This document shows, one piece after another, positions 10,401 through 20,639 of a stretch of 64,000 nt of DNA. The translations under genes and the position numbers were made by a program. Every line of letters starts with the position of its first letter. Positions within the stretch are counted from its first letter, which is position 1. Source of the stretch: Argyresthia goedartella. Taxonomy: Eukaryota > Arthropoda > Insecta > Lepidoptera > Argyresthiidae. The stretch lies in assembly GCA_949825045.1 (NCBI GenBank), contig OX463808.1:25605674-25669673 (forward strand), written 5' to 3'. Under the pieces are notes generated by a model. It did no database searches. It was not told where the DNA came from and saw only the letters and a program-made list of their open reading frames with translations.

Positions 10401-10672
10401 GCCTCAAACACCACTTGAAACGTGTAGTCGGACAACAACGCCTAACATTTGAAGAATATTCAACAATATTATCGCAACTCGAAGCTTGCTTGAACTCCCG
10501 GCCTTTGTGCGCCCTGACAGAAGATACGGACGACTTGGATTTTTTAACTCCCGCACACTTCTTAACCGGGAGAGCAGGTGTAACAGTGATAGAAACCAGA
10601 GAGGATGCGAGAACAAGATGGTTCCTAACAACTCAGATTTTACAACAAAGAGATGGAAAGACGAATATCTAA
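7421..10672 (+). CDS. BEL pol: RT, RNase H, integrase
   Basis: The frame is open from the TGA at 7418 to 10672; the first ATG (7481) is not a biological start. LADPEFYICRP and VDVLLGAEIY finish the protease/RT linker. RT has YTADIEKMFRMI and the YMDDLLHGS catalytic motif. RNase H shows GFCDSS, PRMELNGA and WTDSMVTLGW. Integrase has a His-His-Cys-Cys module ending NCVTCRKNN, then catalytic Asp in CGVDYTG, Asp in YSDCGTNFVG and Glu in GGIWERAVRS. All catalytic residues are present. The frame is lost near 10640, just before the BEL C-terminal domain. Confidence 0.92.
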   Translation, partial: TSIKNISLADPEFYICRPVDVLLGAEIYSQIILSGMIKENDSRQPLVQQSHLGWLLCGNAKTYKCNIVRQDLDEIKKFWELEEINEQSNLSVEEQHCITYYNETTTRKENGRYEVRLPLKEDIETKLGSSKQTALTQFKNLEKKFQKQSKLATDYKTFMEEYGALNHMKPTNSNETPEYYMPHHGVERIDSLTTQYRVVFNASNKTSTGCSLNDLMYTGPNLQVDLQTLLLRWRQYQYVYTADIEKMFRMILINEGDQRYQKIIWRSDLEQPIQIFSLSTVTYGTRAAPFLAMMTLKRLAADSREQYPEAAKVAESAFYMDDLLHGSDTIEEGKKLIRELDLLMKSGGFNLRKWSASEPQLLADIKEERNRTEDTIFNFKTDNISKTLGLCWNSDKDTFTFQYSIPEQRGKHTKRSLLSEISKLFDPMGWLAPITTKLKLLFQQLWSETIKWDDEVPENIQKEWARLKAELNLINEIEIPRWIGSRRGDIIELHGFCDSSLVAFACVVYAKIINKQTVVLVSAKTKLVPHKKASTLPRMELNGAYLLAKLMRKIAEALHQHKLEIYGWTDSMVTLGWLQGEPSRWKPYVANRVQKTTEVIPGQSWRYVNTKENPADAASRGQYPIQLKDNTLWKNGPSWLSTFEKENTEPENYTTEQEMCKKQSTVVMEREKHLIDDLLINHSSFNKITRIVAWLLRTAAPSKRNKLPSYLTLHELAAAKTLIVKYVQHAEYGVEIERLRKHKQIEAKSNILSLNPFIDELGVLRVGGRLENANINKERRHPKIIPRGSRLAELLIDEAHELTFHGGPRLTSANLRQQFWIPGGNNAVKKQLRNCVTCRKNNPSKQNQIMGDLPAARVEPAQPFYQCGVDYTGFVEIKANRTRNARSLKGYIAVFICMVTKAIHLELVSDLTSSAFLAALRRMAARRGAPGHLYSDCGTNFVGANRIIQEEYEQVKQTLDDNFRGVLENMNITWHFNAPAWPSAGGIWERAVRSLKHHLKRVVGQQRLTFEEYSTILSQLEACLNSRPLCALTEDTDDLDFLTPAHFLTGRAGVTVIETREDARTRWFLTTQILQQRDGKTNI

Positions 10673-11655
10673 CACAACTAACAGCGAGAAATAAGTGGTT
10701 ACAAACAAAAAGAAACATCCAAGTAGGCGATTTAGTGACCATTCGAGAAGATAACATGCCTGTCGGAAAATGGGCAATGGGCAGAGTGGTTGAGATACAT
10801 CCAGGAAGAGACGGTTACGTGAGGGTAGTGACATTGAAAACAGAGACTGGATATATCAAACGCCCCGTAGTCAAGCTCAACTTGCTCCCAATACAATCCG
10901 AAGAACAAAAACAAGATGACAGCGAGAAAAATGCAAAGTACAGCAATAACAACAACCGTCAGCAAACAAACTGTAGCCGCAAGCCGCTCTCCAAACTATT
11001 CGCGGTGGTAACAGCAATAATATTTTTTGCTTCATTCATATCGGGATCGAGCGCAACATGCAACGTCACAAAACTCAACAACAACTCGCTTTATTTCGAC
11101 CCGCTCGCAAAAATGCAACTACTAAGAGATCAATGGACACTCGTGACATACTATGATATGAGTCCATACTGGGCCGGAACACAAACAACAGAAAAACTCT
11201 TAAAATATCTCGAAAATATGTGTAACAGTCTGGAAATAAACAATAAGTGTAACATGATCATACCTCAACTGAGACATGAGTTCAATGAGCTGGAGTACTA
11301 CGACCAGCTTTTGTCAACTCAGCATTTCACGAAGCAAGCGAGACGCCGCCGCCGCAGAGGTCTTATCAACGGTGTCGGTTACCTTGCTAATAGCCTGTTC
11401 GGGGTACTAGACGAACATTTCGCAGAACAGTACTCACGCGACATAGCGCTTATTAAGAAAAATCAATCTCATCTAAAGAAATTATGGATTAATCAGACGA
11501 CAGTGTTGGAGTCGGAACATAATCTACTAAAACGAACGGAGGAAATCATGGAAAAACAACATAAAATTATTAATAAACATTTGAACAGTCTTGACGCAGC
11601 AACAAAAAATATTCTGAAGGAGATTAACATTGCAGAGAAAGAAAGAGACGATTAG
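10600..11655 (+). pseudogene. BEL pol C-terminal domain running into a truncated F-type envelope
   Basis: In the +1 frame relative to pol, the DUF5641-type end of BEL pol (WKDEYLTQLTARNKWLQ, VGDLVTIREDN, GRVVEIHPGRDG) appears at ~10630-10890. Without a stop the frame continues into an envelope-like protein: a hydrophobic signal-like segment (LFAVVTAIIFFASFISG), an extracellular-type region, a polybasic ARRRRRRGL cleavage-type site followed by a fusion-peptide-like stretch, and a heptad-rich helix. This layout matches the F-type envelope proteins of insect errantiviruses and baculoviruses. It stops at 11655, before any transmembrane anchor, so it is truncated. Confidence 0.85.
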
Positions 11656-11668
11656 CGTAAGGAAACGT

Positions 11669-12229
11669 ATCTTTTCGTTCATTGCACAGTAACGTTTCCT
11701 ATTCGTTCTTCGTACATGACCCGACACAAGACTATTGCGAATGTGGAGGGGCCAAACCGCCAAAGTTCGTGACGCGTACGTAGCGCGATGTCGCGCCGCG
11801 ATCCTCGTGCGCGAATGTGGACCGGCCATTACAGAAACATTCGACCCGCCTCGCTCGATTCATCACTACTTGAGATGACTGCACAGATTACTCTAGGGAG
11901 GATGACTGACGCCTAGAGACGATCCAATTCGTTAAGTTCGGAGCCCGACCGGGAAAAAGGGAGCATTTTCGCTATGGTCCATAAAACAGCAGATATTTGA
12001 CAGTTATGTAGTGTAGTTGAAGTTTGAACAAAAATAACCTGTTATACGAAACTCTTTGCCTTACTTTGAGAAACAAACAAACGAGTACGACGCGGAACGG
12101 TAGATAAACTAAACGACTTAGACGAGATTGTTTGTGCTTATTTAATTTTATTCCTGCCATCTTTTATTTTTACTTTGTCCATCGCAACAATTTATCCAGG
12201 CGGTTGTAAGTACGTGAGATAAACACAAG
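11669..12229. other. upstream region of the coiled-coil gene
   Basis: Non-coding. It begins with an imperfect hairpin (AGGAAACGT at 11660-11668 and ACGTTTCCT at 11689-11697). No LTR could be defined here. It presumably contains the promoter and 5' UTR of the gene starting at 12230, but no core promoter motif was convincing. Confidence 0.35.
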
Positions 12230-12452
12230 ATGGACTGCACGACTACAACTGCAGATCTCCAAACAGAAACCAAGATATTTCAAGAAAATTTACTTTTGAA
12301 TATTATCAAGGAGTTATGTTCAGAGCCGGAGAGTGGCTTGTCCCCGAAACTGAAAGGGAAAGTGAACCGTATTACCGCTGACTGTGATCTCGCTCATTAC
12401 TCTAGTTTGCACAAACTTAGCACTGCTGATGAAAGCACTTCAACATTATTGG
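12230..12452 (+). CDS. unrecognised coiled-coil protein, exon 1 of 3
   Basis: The spliced gene (223 + 340 + 151 nt) gives 237 residues without a stop. Exon 1 begins at ATG 12230 and ends in phase 1 at a consensus donor (GG/GTAAGT, 12453). It encodes residues 1-74, a mostly helical N-terminus. The whole protein is rich in Lys, Glu, Gln and Leu, has no signal peptide or membrane segment, and is predicted to be coiled-coil from about residue 110. The C-terminal layout is faintly reminiscent of the augmin subunit HAUS4, a small coiled-coil spindle protein, but this is only a guess. Exon phases, splice sites and codon use support a real host gene. Confidence 0.7.
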
Positions 12453-12474
12453 GTAAGTAATATGCAACAGAGCT

Positions 12475-12716
12475 CCGGGTCAGAGTGTCGATAAAGGGGC
12501 GGAAGTCTCAGGCTTGCTTCTCACTCAGAAGACTCTAGTTCGAATCCCAGTGCTGACGATGTACCAATGAGATAAGTAGTTTATTTTAGGCACCTCATAA
12601 GGACATTCTGATGGTGATGGAAAAGATAGTGAGATAACTGGCTAAACTTGGGCACAACAGTACCTCTGGCACCCCGTTTGGGAAAAGGCTTGAGGCTATA
12701 TTGTGTTATGTTATGT
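12475..12716 (+). repeat. tRNA-derived SINE in intron 1
   Basis: The head resembles a tRNA, with a Pol III B-box-like segment AGTTCGAATCCC at ~12538-12549. The body contains CACCCCGTTTGGGAAAAGGC and the tail ends in short repeats of TTATG. The same body motif is familiar from lepidopteran SINEs. It lies just inside intron 1 of the coiled-coil gene. Confidence 0.6.
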
Positions 12717-13354
12717 TAACATGCATCAATCATTATTCAAAACCATCTAACTCAACAATTGCAAATATTGCATTATATTAGGTCCTTACATATGAAATTG
12801 GCGTTTTGTATGGAGAAATTGAAGTTAACTTAATTTTCAGTACAAACATTTTTGTATTTTTTTTAGGAATGACAGATCCTAATTTTATAAACTTTGTATG
12901 TATGAATAAGACAACATTTAGCTAACAGAAAATTTTAAATAATTTTTGAAGTGTCAGCTGTAAAAAAAAAATATGAATATTATCATGAAAATGGATGACA
13001 TTTAGGAGGCACTGATTTTGAAGATAACATTTTAGTTATCAAACTGAAAATTAAAAGAAAATTTGATAAGAAGATGTAAAATAATGAAATTAATTTTAAA
13101 ACAATAAAAAAAACTGGAAATAGCTATTGAATTACTCGAATTAAGAACTCCTGAATCTGTAAGAAAAATTTGCCAATTTCATAGGTAAGCACCCAATATA
13201 TTTTTGTATTTAACCCAATGTCAAGAGAAAAGGTATCACAATTTTTTTGTACCTGGCTATGTCAAAATATTGTCCAAGCAAATGGGTTTGTTAGATGCAA
13301 ATCAGTTCATAATTTTTAATGTTAAAAATTAACCTGAGATCTATTTCATAACAG
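12717..13354 (+). other. intron 1, remainder
   Basis: AT-rich intron sequence with no coding or repeat signal that I recognise. It ends with a consensus acceptor (TTTCATAACAG) at 13344-13354. Confidence 0.6.
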
Positions 13355-13694
13355 GTTTGATGAACCAGACAGCTACAGAACTAACCTTTGATGAGCAAGC
13401 TGAACTCAACCAAGCCATCATCTACAAGATTCAAACTAAAATTCCAAAGTTCACGGTAGAGCTGGAACAACTTACTCAAAACAAACCTACCGGGATCAAG
13501 TCACGCAAAGAACAAATCAAAGAGATGCAAGAGAGCTTAGATGACAAACTTAAAACTCTAGAAGACCAGGAAACAGAGAAGGTGGAATTGATGATGGAAT
13601 GGCTCAACCATAGGCTACAGGATGTGGCCAAGTTTGGTGATAACTCAAGTGAGCTGTTGACATTGAAGACTAGGATATTGGAGTTGAAATCTAA
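13355..13694 (+). CDS. unrecognised coiled-coil protein, exon 2 of 3
   Basis: Exon 2 restores the split Gly codon from exon 1 and encodes the middle of the protein, including FDEQAELNQAIIYKIQTKIP and long Lys/Glu-rich heptads (KEQIKEMQESLDDKLKTLED). It ends in phase 2 at a consensus donor (TCTAA/GTAAGT). Reading frame, acceptor and donor all agree with exons 1 and 3. Confidence 0.72.
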
Positions 13695-14203
13695 GTAAGT
13701 TATTCTGTACTAAGTAAGTTACATACCAGCTGCAAAAGAACTATTATACAGGATGTAGTAAAGTCATGCCCGGCTCAGGGATGGATCACTTGTAACTGTA
13801 AAATTTGTTTTATTAGTCCCTCACATAATTTTGATTCACAATTTGCTGTGTTCAATTTTTCCATGCCAGGCGCCGTATAAGCCGATATTACAAGCTCTGA
13901 AGAAGGCGATAGAAAAGGCCACAATTTAATTATTTTAAAGATCATTTTTATTTATTTTTTTGTGTCAGTGTCGCGTAAATAAGCACCTCTGAGTCAGGAG
14001 TAACTTTATCAAAACAACATCCTTTAAATAAGTTTGGGACCAAAATTCAAACTGATGTACTGCTATTGAATTTTCATGCACATAATTGTGACCACCAAAA
14101 AGAAGACATTTTTTTTTATATTGTTGGGGTTCAGAACCATTATAGTCACTCTTCTCGTCTGTCCTAAGTGTGTAAATGAAATATCAAACGACCTTAACCG
14201 AAA
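13695..14203 (+). other. intron 2, first part
   Basis: AT-rich sequence; nothing recognised apart from the approach to the foldback repeat starting at 14204. Confidence 0.5.
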
Positions 14204-15890
14204 GGACTTTAGAAAGCCGGCCTATTCAGATGCTTTTGCTGATTTTTTTCTATGCTTTGTTAGTAGATTTATAGACGATTTCAAAATACGCGAACCGTCG
14301 GAAATAATTACATTGTTTTCGAGTTATAATTTTTCAAAAATCGCCATTTTAAGCATTCAGGACCAGGATGGGGATGTGAGAGTATTAGGGTGGAGAAACA
14401 ACAAATTTGCTGTTTTTTCAACTTCAGATGTTGTTCAAAGTTCATTGACCTCGTGGCCATTGACCTTGACCTCGAACTTGACCTTGAACTAGATCTTTCG
14501 CGTATGTTCTCGATTTCAAAGTTCATTGAACTCGAGGTCCTTCACCTTGACCTTGGCCGTTCGTATATATTTCGCAGAAAATTCTCAGTTTTGCCGTTTT
14601 GGATTATAAAATTCGAATCAGAGTACCCCACTACCTAGGCAGTCCTTCCTAGGCAGTCTTGTGGCTAGACTCTAGAGTGTTTTTTGTGAGCCGGAGTCGC
14701 GGAGGAACTTTCATGGCTGAATCTCGCACAGGAAAAATAAAACTCCATTAACTCTACCAGTGCTTCGAAAATACGCCCGTCAGAGAAGATACACCAAGAA
14801 ACTCTACGGGGATGTCATTTTTAAAATTTTCGTCTTTTTTATTTTTTTACACAATGTTCGATATAAAAATTAACTAATCTAATGACAATATTAAACATCG
14901 TATCCAATAAGTGCCAATAAGATGTCTCAAAATAAATAAATAAGAACAAAGACAAGCTGTAATGAACAGAACTTATGATGAGAAACCAGACAGGACCAGT
15001 CCCCCCAAGCAGCAGTTCACGAGTATGACTTGTGCACCAGCCATCACCCCCCTCGCCATATTTGAGGGAGGGGAGCAACCCGCTACACAGAGCCGCCGCA
15101 AGAAAATACATTTTAGTGAGCATGACCATAAACTCCGGTTTCTATGTAACAGACTTGTATTCTACGTTAAAACTAATAAATTGTTATTTTGAAATGACCT
15201 ATTATATGCTATTCAAGCAATTTATAATTTAAAACGAACAGACTCCTTAAGAGAGCTTTTTAAATAAATTGACATACTAACAGTAGCTAGTCAATTTATT
15301 TTCGAAAATATAATGTATGTACGCAAGAACCTTACAACATTTTCCAAAATTAGCGATAGCTGTAATGTTAACCTAAGAAATAATCACAGACTGTGTGCGC
15401 GCCGATTTAGACTCGCGAAGCTTAGCAATTCTTTCAAGGGTCAGTGTATTCTCTACTATAATAAGATACCTCAGGAGATTTTGAAATTGCCATTTGAGCA
15501 ATTTAAAAAGCATGTTAAAGCGACTTTGTCAAAAAAGGGATATTACAATGTTCAAGATTACTTAAATGACAGGACTGTATGGGGTTAATCTAGCTCAACA
15601 CAGGCCTTGCTGTTAATAATTTTGTAATTATTTATTCCTGCTTATTAATCATAATAATTAAATTTTTCATATTTGTAATAGTTAAGCACAACCTATTTTA
15701 AAAGCGATCTAAAAATCAATCTGTGGGAGTTTCTACGCCCTTCTCCCACAGTGGTCCAATGTAGAGAAGAGGCAAAATTGACGTTTGCTAAGTATATGTA
15801 AATACAGTAATAAAAAAAAAACCTATAAATCCACTAATAAAGCATACAAAAAATCAGCAAAAGCATCTGAAACCGCCGGCTTTCTAAAGG
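14204..15890. repeat. foldback-type repeat with ~70-bp inverted ends, LINE tail nested inside
   Basis: The ends are inverted copies: 14204-14280 (CTTTAGAAAGCCGGC, then CAGATGCTTTTGCTGATTT) and 15822-15890. A related copy occurs at 52737-54941, and a lone end at 50747. The interior holds degenerate repeats of a GACCTTGACCTT type (14455-14560), an end-like CCTAGGCAGTC pair (14634-14660) and blocks at 14711-14822 and 14871-15030 that recur in inverted orientation at 54409-54516 and 54000-54110. Non-autonomous; no transposase is present. Confidence 0.65.
15310..15821 (+). pseudogene. 3' end of a Jockey/CR1-like LINE
   Basis: A 91-residue frame at 15313-15588 carries the extreme C-terminus of a LINE reverse transcriptase (YYNKIPQEILKLPFEQFKKH, ending QDYLNDRTVWG). 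The 3' UTR contains TGTGGGAGTTTCTACGCCC and a short poly-A at 15811-15820. The same element end recurs at 61430-61957 on the minus strand. It is 5'-truncated and nested in the foldback repeat. Confidence 0.75.
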
Positions 15891-16949
15891 CTTGCCCCGA
15901 ATTCTGAACCGATTGAATTTAAATTTGGTACAGTTGCGTATATAGTTATGTGACCAGTGTAGGAAGCAGGAATAATTACGTGTCGAAAAAGTATGCAAAT
16001 CGAACTGTGGGTGACTCTTAAGTATAATGACATAAGGTTCATTTTATCTGAACTCGATCACCTTTTCGCTCTGGTAATTATTCCTGCTTGAGCCACTGAA
16101 CACGATCATGTGACGTAAACATTTTTTTATTCGGGAGGCAATTTTGGGGAGCAAATCAGAAAGAATCCAAAATGAAAGTTTTTATGCTTTATCGTGTGAT
16201 GTGTCAAGAGTCATTTTCAAAAAGTTTGTCCGTCATGAACTGGTCAGTAACTTGTTTTGTCACGAACTGGTGTCACGAACATCCATCAAGTACTGGTAAT
16301 CCAAAGAAGTGTACACAACAGCGATAAAAGCTATGACGTTCCCTCGATGGTAACAATCAGTGATGGATTTGAAAAAATTTTTTTAGGTATAAGCCCCGCA
16401 GAATGATAATGGGCGTAACGTCAAGGTGTGAGAACTGTCATGAACATTGAGCTTTCAGAAATGTCACTGTCACATGTCAAATCTATGGAATTGTCTGAAA
16501 TGCAAAATTTCAGCTCGAATCAAATTCAGGAAAGTGGGTCAAGTTTAACTTACAAGATTTGATTACAGACACCACCGGGGTGGACAGCTGGAACTAAAAA
16601 AAAGCTCAAAGAAGCAGCTACTAAACGGCGCTACGTATCTAAACACTATAATATAAATGCACCCAATAATTCCGTCAGAAAAAATTGTCAGTAACTGGTA
16701 CGAAGTTGGATCAGTTTTATTTTATTTTTTAAGCAGTCTTATAATGTGTTGAAACGAAAAAGGTGATGATGTTTGCTTTTTTAAACTTATTAAGTAATAA
16801 TCCGTCCCATAACTTTGACTTTTTTCTTAATTAATTTCGAAGGACCGTTTTTCGCTCCAAAAAGAAAAATATATCCAAACATTTTTATAATGACTCTCAA
16901 ACGAAAGTGCTTGTTGCGAGGATTTCAATTATAATTTTTTCATACCTTT
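15891..16949 (+). other. intron 2, middle part
   Basis: AT-rich sequence. It contains one short perfect inverted repeat, AGCAGGAATAATTAC near 15967 and its complement near 16075, which may be a small hairpin element. Nothing else was recognised. Confidence 0.4.
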
Positions 16950-17733
16950 GAAAGGACATTGTCCACTTTGTATGGGCGTTTCGGCTAAACGTGAACAAAC
17001 ATTTGAATCGAAACTAACTATTAGGTTTTGTAGTACAGGTTGGTAAGAAACCAATAACAGTAATTATTTTGTGTCAATATGCCTGTGTCGTGAGTTTTTC
17101 ATGTATGTCTACTGAGAGGTTATGTTCAAATAAAATAACATTTCAATAACAATAACACATCAACAAACGCGGAGTCGGGGTCCACTATAACAAGCCAAAG
17201 TAGAAAACAAACATATTCACGAATTATCGAAACGGCAAACACAGAACGAAAGGTTTTTATTGTGTTCTGTGGCGTGAGTGACCTGACCGCCGGTGACAAT
17301 TGTTTATTTTCATTTTTGTCTAGTATTGCCATGAATAAGTAGTTTACCCACAAATCGAGCTTTTTTTGTCAATTTGAACAACGATTAAATGCGACGAATC
17401 GCGCATATATTGTATTAATACATTTGCATTGATGTACTTTATTTATGTGAAAGAAAAATTGGTACTAAAAGTGCTACTTTAGAGACCACAAAGTGATTTA
17501 TGTGTAATTGGTAATTTATTAAGTTTTTTACATGGCAATACCGAAAATAAAATGTCGTCCGGTCGACTGATTAAAGACTGTGTTTCACATAAATTCCCTT
17601 TAAGTTTTAACTGTCGATTTGCACAACTAGATAATCGAAAATATTCGTAATGGAATTATTTATAATCAGTGGTTATCTCGTATTACCTCGTACATTCTGT
17701 CCACGCTTAGCCGAAAATGGACAATGTCCTTTT
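16950..17733. repeat. putative non-autonomous DNA element with terminal inverted repeats
   Basis: The left end (16950-16998: AAAGGACATTGTCCA, then TTCGGCTAAACGTGAACA) is the inverted counterpart of the right end (17696-17733: TGTCCACGCTTAGCCGAAA then TGGACAATGTCCTTT). The left copy carries about 13 extra bases in the middle. The interior has no recognisable ORF. A target-site duplication was not resolved, so superfamily is unknown. Confidence 0.5.
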
Positions 17734-18068
17734 ATTTAGGAAAAAAGACAAAAAGCCCATTAGGGTTCCCCCACCCTATCAGTCCCCACGGTATCACTCC
17801 AGTCAGATTCTGAATAAAATATTTTTGCACTTGACTATTTTTGAAACAAAACATACAATAATGGATTTTCACTGTGGAGGCTATAACTCTCCCAGAAAGA
17901 ATTTCCATACAACTTTGCTGGTACTTATTCGAGTAGCGCGGCAAGTTGACTGCTCAAATAAGGTTTTCAAAATAATGTCAATAAACACATTACAAGCATT
18001 TTTGAGTAATAGTACATTATTGAAAAGGCCGCGAAATAGGCAATTGCAGGTCGAGTATAAGTTTACTG

Positions 18069-18199
18069 TGTAGGGAAGGATAGCCTTAGGAGAGTCGAGA
18101 GATGAATCAAAGACAACGTTCGGAGTTGGACTACCTTTATTAGAGTAAATACACACCTTAATAAATGTTAGATGGGCGGTTACGCCCTTCTTCCCTACA
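18069..18199 (-). repeat. 3' LTR of Ty3 element A
   Basis: 131 bp from TGTAGGGAAG to CTTCCCTACA, ending in a perfect 10-bp inverted repeat. It differs from the partner LTR at about four or five positions (for example TTATTAGAG against TTACTAGAG), so the insertion is not very recent. The purine tract AGGGAAGG lies just upstream in element orientation. Confidence 0.92.
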
Positions 18200-18385
18200 C
18201 CTTCCCTGAGGGAGAAAAATAAAATAAAACTTTCATATTGTTTTATTTTATTTTATATATCTAAATCTAAATAGATTACCTATTATGGTTAAATGGTTAC
18301 ATGGTTATTAATGTTCTTTAGTCAATACTTGGGTAATACATTTTCGTCCTATTTTTATGTACAGTATCTAACTTACCATCTTTAA

Positions 18386-18945
18386 TTATCTGTACATTGG
18401 TGAAATATCTTGTTTCACAATGTATGGACCGGAATTAATGCTCTTAAACTTATTTCCTGTTTCATTTTTAACAAGAATTAGGTAATTTTCCTTGTATGTG
18501 ACAGGATTTACATTTTGGTCATGCTTAGTTTTTCTAAAAATCTTACTTCGTATAAGGTTTTGACGGGCATCTTTTTGCGACGTCTGTAACCTAAATTTTA
18601 ATTCTAGTGAATAGTTATCTAAATTATAAATAGGATCAACTCTATCTTTGTCTAAATTACTTGGTAATCTACAATTTTTACCAAACACTAACTCGTAAGG
18701 ACTATACCCAGTGTTCGTATGCACTGAAGTGTTATACGAGAAACACCAAAACGGAAGCCACGTACTCCAGTTCTCTGGATGGTTATTTGTTTGTATGCGT
18801 AGATAATTACCTAAACTTTTATGTGAGTTCTCTAGTGCGCCAATACTCTGGTGGTGGTATGCTGTTGAATTTAACTTATTTATTTTTAAGGACTTACATA
18901 CCTCATCAAACGTTGCGGACATGAATTCCGTCCCCCGATCTCATA
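18386..18945 (-). pseudogene. Ty3-A integrase, C-terminal half
   Basis: It holds the second catalytic Asp region (around DRGTEFMSATFDEV, partly out of frame), then the Glu in SIGALENSHKSLGNYL, and the typical NTSVHTNTGYSPYELVFGK. The zinc-binding module and first catalytic Asp are missing because the RNase H tail is fused straight to this point at ~18945. Confidence 0.85.
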
Positions 18946-19842
18946 CAATTCTCCTAGTTCTCTCACAAAGGCGGCTGGCGTCAGTTGTGATCGAGAAACT
19001 GGATTAATAAATATCGTTTTTCGCGACGGTACATAACAAAACGTCGTACTTTCGTTCTTAATTTCTCCACTTTTCCTTATTTCCATTAATTCATTATTCT
19101 CAATAAATCTCAACTCAATAGAATCCTTTGGCTTACTACAAGATTCTACAACTCTCAGTTGATCAGACCGATTGTCAGTAGGTGCCGTAGTCGCCGAAGG
19201 ATCTATCCTTTGGTCTTGTTCAACTTCCTTTCTCTTTTGCGCAAGTGTCATCACATTCACAACTCTCTCATTCATTTCTTTCACCTCACTAAGACTTATT
19301 CGAGATAGCGCGTCTGTAGCCGCGTTATCTTTCCCTTTCACATATTCCACGCAAAAATCATATTCCTCCAAGGTAATTCTGAACTTTATTAACCTACTCG
19401 ACGGGTCTCTCATGTTAAACAGATAAATAAGGGGCTTATGATCTGTGTATATTTTAAATTTCCTTCCATACAAATATGGTCTATAGTGCTTTACAGCCCA
19501 AACTATTGCGAGTAATTCTTTCTCGATAGTTGGATAGTTTAATTCTGCCTTATTTAGTCTTCTGCTAGCATAAGCAACGGGTTTTCCGTTGTTATTTGAC
19601 AATACAGCTCCTAAAGCATATCCCGATGCATCTGTTTGTAATGTAAATGTGTTCTCTTCCGAAAAATCTGGGTATTGAAGTACTGGTGGTGATATCATGC
19701 ATTGTTTTAAAATATCAAATGAACTTTTACAGTTGTCATCCCAATAAAATGATACGCCTTTCTTACTTAATTTGTTGAGTGGGTGTGCCTTTGCCGCGAA
19801 ATTTTGGGATAAACTTTCTATAATAATTTGCAGATGCCACAA
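18886..19842 (-). pseudogene. Ty3-A RT thumb and RNase H
   Basis: RNase H is well preserved: TLQTDASGYALGAVLS, YPTIEKELLAIVWAVKHYRP and YTDHKPLIYLF, with ATDALSRI at its end. A spacer follows. The last ~25 residues are out of frame relative to the integrase remnant. The first residues are also frame-shifted relative to RT at 19963-20529. Confidence 0.88.
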
Positions 19843-19962
19843 ATCTTTTTACCTCGTCTGTACTTTTGGGGACTGGATAATTTTGAAGAACGTGTATTTT
19901 TTCAGGATCCGGTAATACACCTTCAGCTGAAACCACGTGACCTAGATATAGAATTTCCTTCT

Positions 19963-20529
19963 TTAAGAAATCGCATTTTGTGGGGTTATAAGGTTTTTAT
20001 TATGATCCTGAAGATTTTTGCCAAATATAATCAGGTCATCTAAGTAAACTAGGCATTTTTCATAGGTTAAGCCTGCCATAGCTATAGTCATCATTCTTGA
20101 AAATGAGTTAGGACTTGTTTTGAGTTCCATGGGCATACGCGTCATCTGATATTGACCTGAAGCAAATGCTATATATTTTCTACTACTTGGGTCCAAACTT
20201 GCTTGATAATAGCCTTGATACAAATCTAAATGGCTAAAATAGACACAACCTGAAAGTGAATCTATTATATCTGTAATGTTGGGCAAAGGGAACTTATCGT
20301 CATTAATGCAGTTATTTAATTTTCGGTAATCGATCACTAATCGCCATTTCTTCTCACCACTTTTGTCTGTTTTCTTGGGGACTAAAAGAATGGGACAAGA
20401 CCACTCACTAGTTGAAGGTTCGATTATAACATCTTTTAACATTTTGTGTATTTGTCGATTCACTTCTTGCTTCTGAGAGTGGGGAAGTCGGTAAGCCTTT
20501 ACGTAGACTGGTTCTGTATTTGGTTTCAA
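19963..20529 (-). pseudogene. Ty3-A reverse transcriptase
   Basis: The RT fingers and palm are intact: SEWSCPILLVPKK, RLVIDYRKLNN, YFSHLDLYQGYYQ and the catalytic YLDDLIIFG. The start Met is internal to pol. A frameshift just after HNKNL separates it from the downstream part, whose text (LYLGHVVSAEGV-like) is present in another frame at ~19850-19960. Confidence 0.9.
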
Positions 20530-20639
20530 AGATATTGACTGCTCATAAATGTCGGTAGTTTGTCATTGGGCAAATAGAAAATATCAGGAAACTTTGCACA
20601 TAAATTTTCAATAGAAATCTGTTCCTCCTTATTTAAATG

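Larger units (their letters stand above)
5071..11668 (+). mobile_element. BEL/Pao LTR retrotransposon with envelope-like ORF
   Basis: The order is candidate 5' LTR, primer-binding site, gag-protease, RT, RNase H, integrase, the BEL-specific C-terminal domain and a truncated F-type envelope. Protease before RT and the DUF1759/DUF1758/DUF5641-type text are diagnostic of BEL/Pao. Breaks are an in-frame TGA at 7418-7420, a frameshift near 10640 and loss of the envelope C-terminus and 3' LTR. A 20-bp direct repeat (5071-5090, 11649-11668) brackets the copy. Confidence 0.93.

Noticed and set aside
10900..11655. Considered the envelope as an intact, functional gene
   Set aside because: It shares a frame with the end of pol, has no own conserved start and stops before any membrane anchor.
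12490..12575. tRNA-like sequence with B-box GTTCGAATCC
   Set aside because: It does not fold into a full cloverleaf by eye and continues into a SINE body, so it is a SINE head, not a tRNA gene.
14076..14638. Two short plus-strand frames
   Set aside because: They lie in the foldback repeat and its GACCTT-type repeats, with no protein-like conservation between copies.
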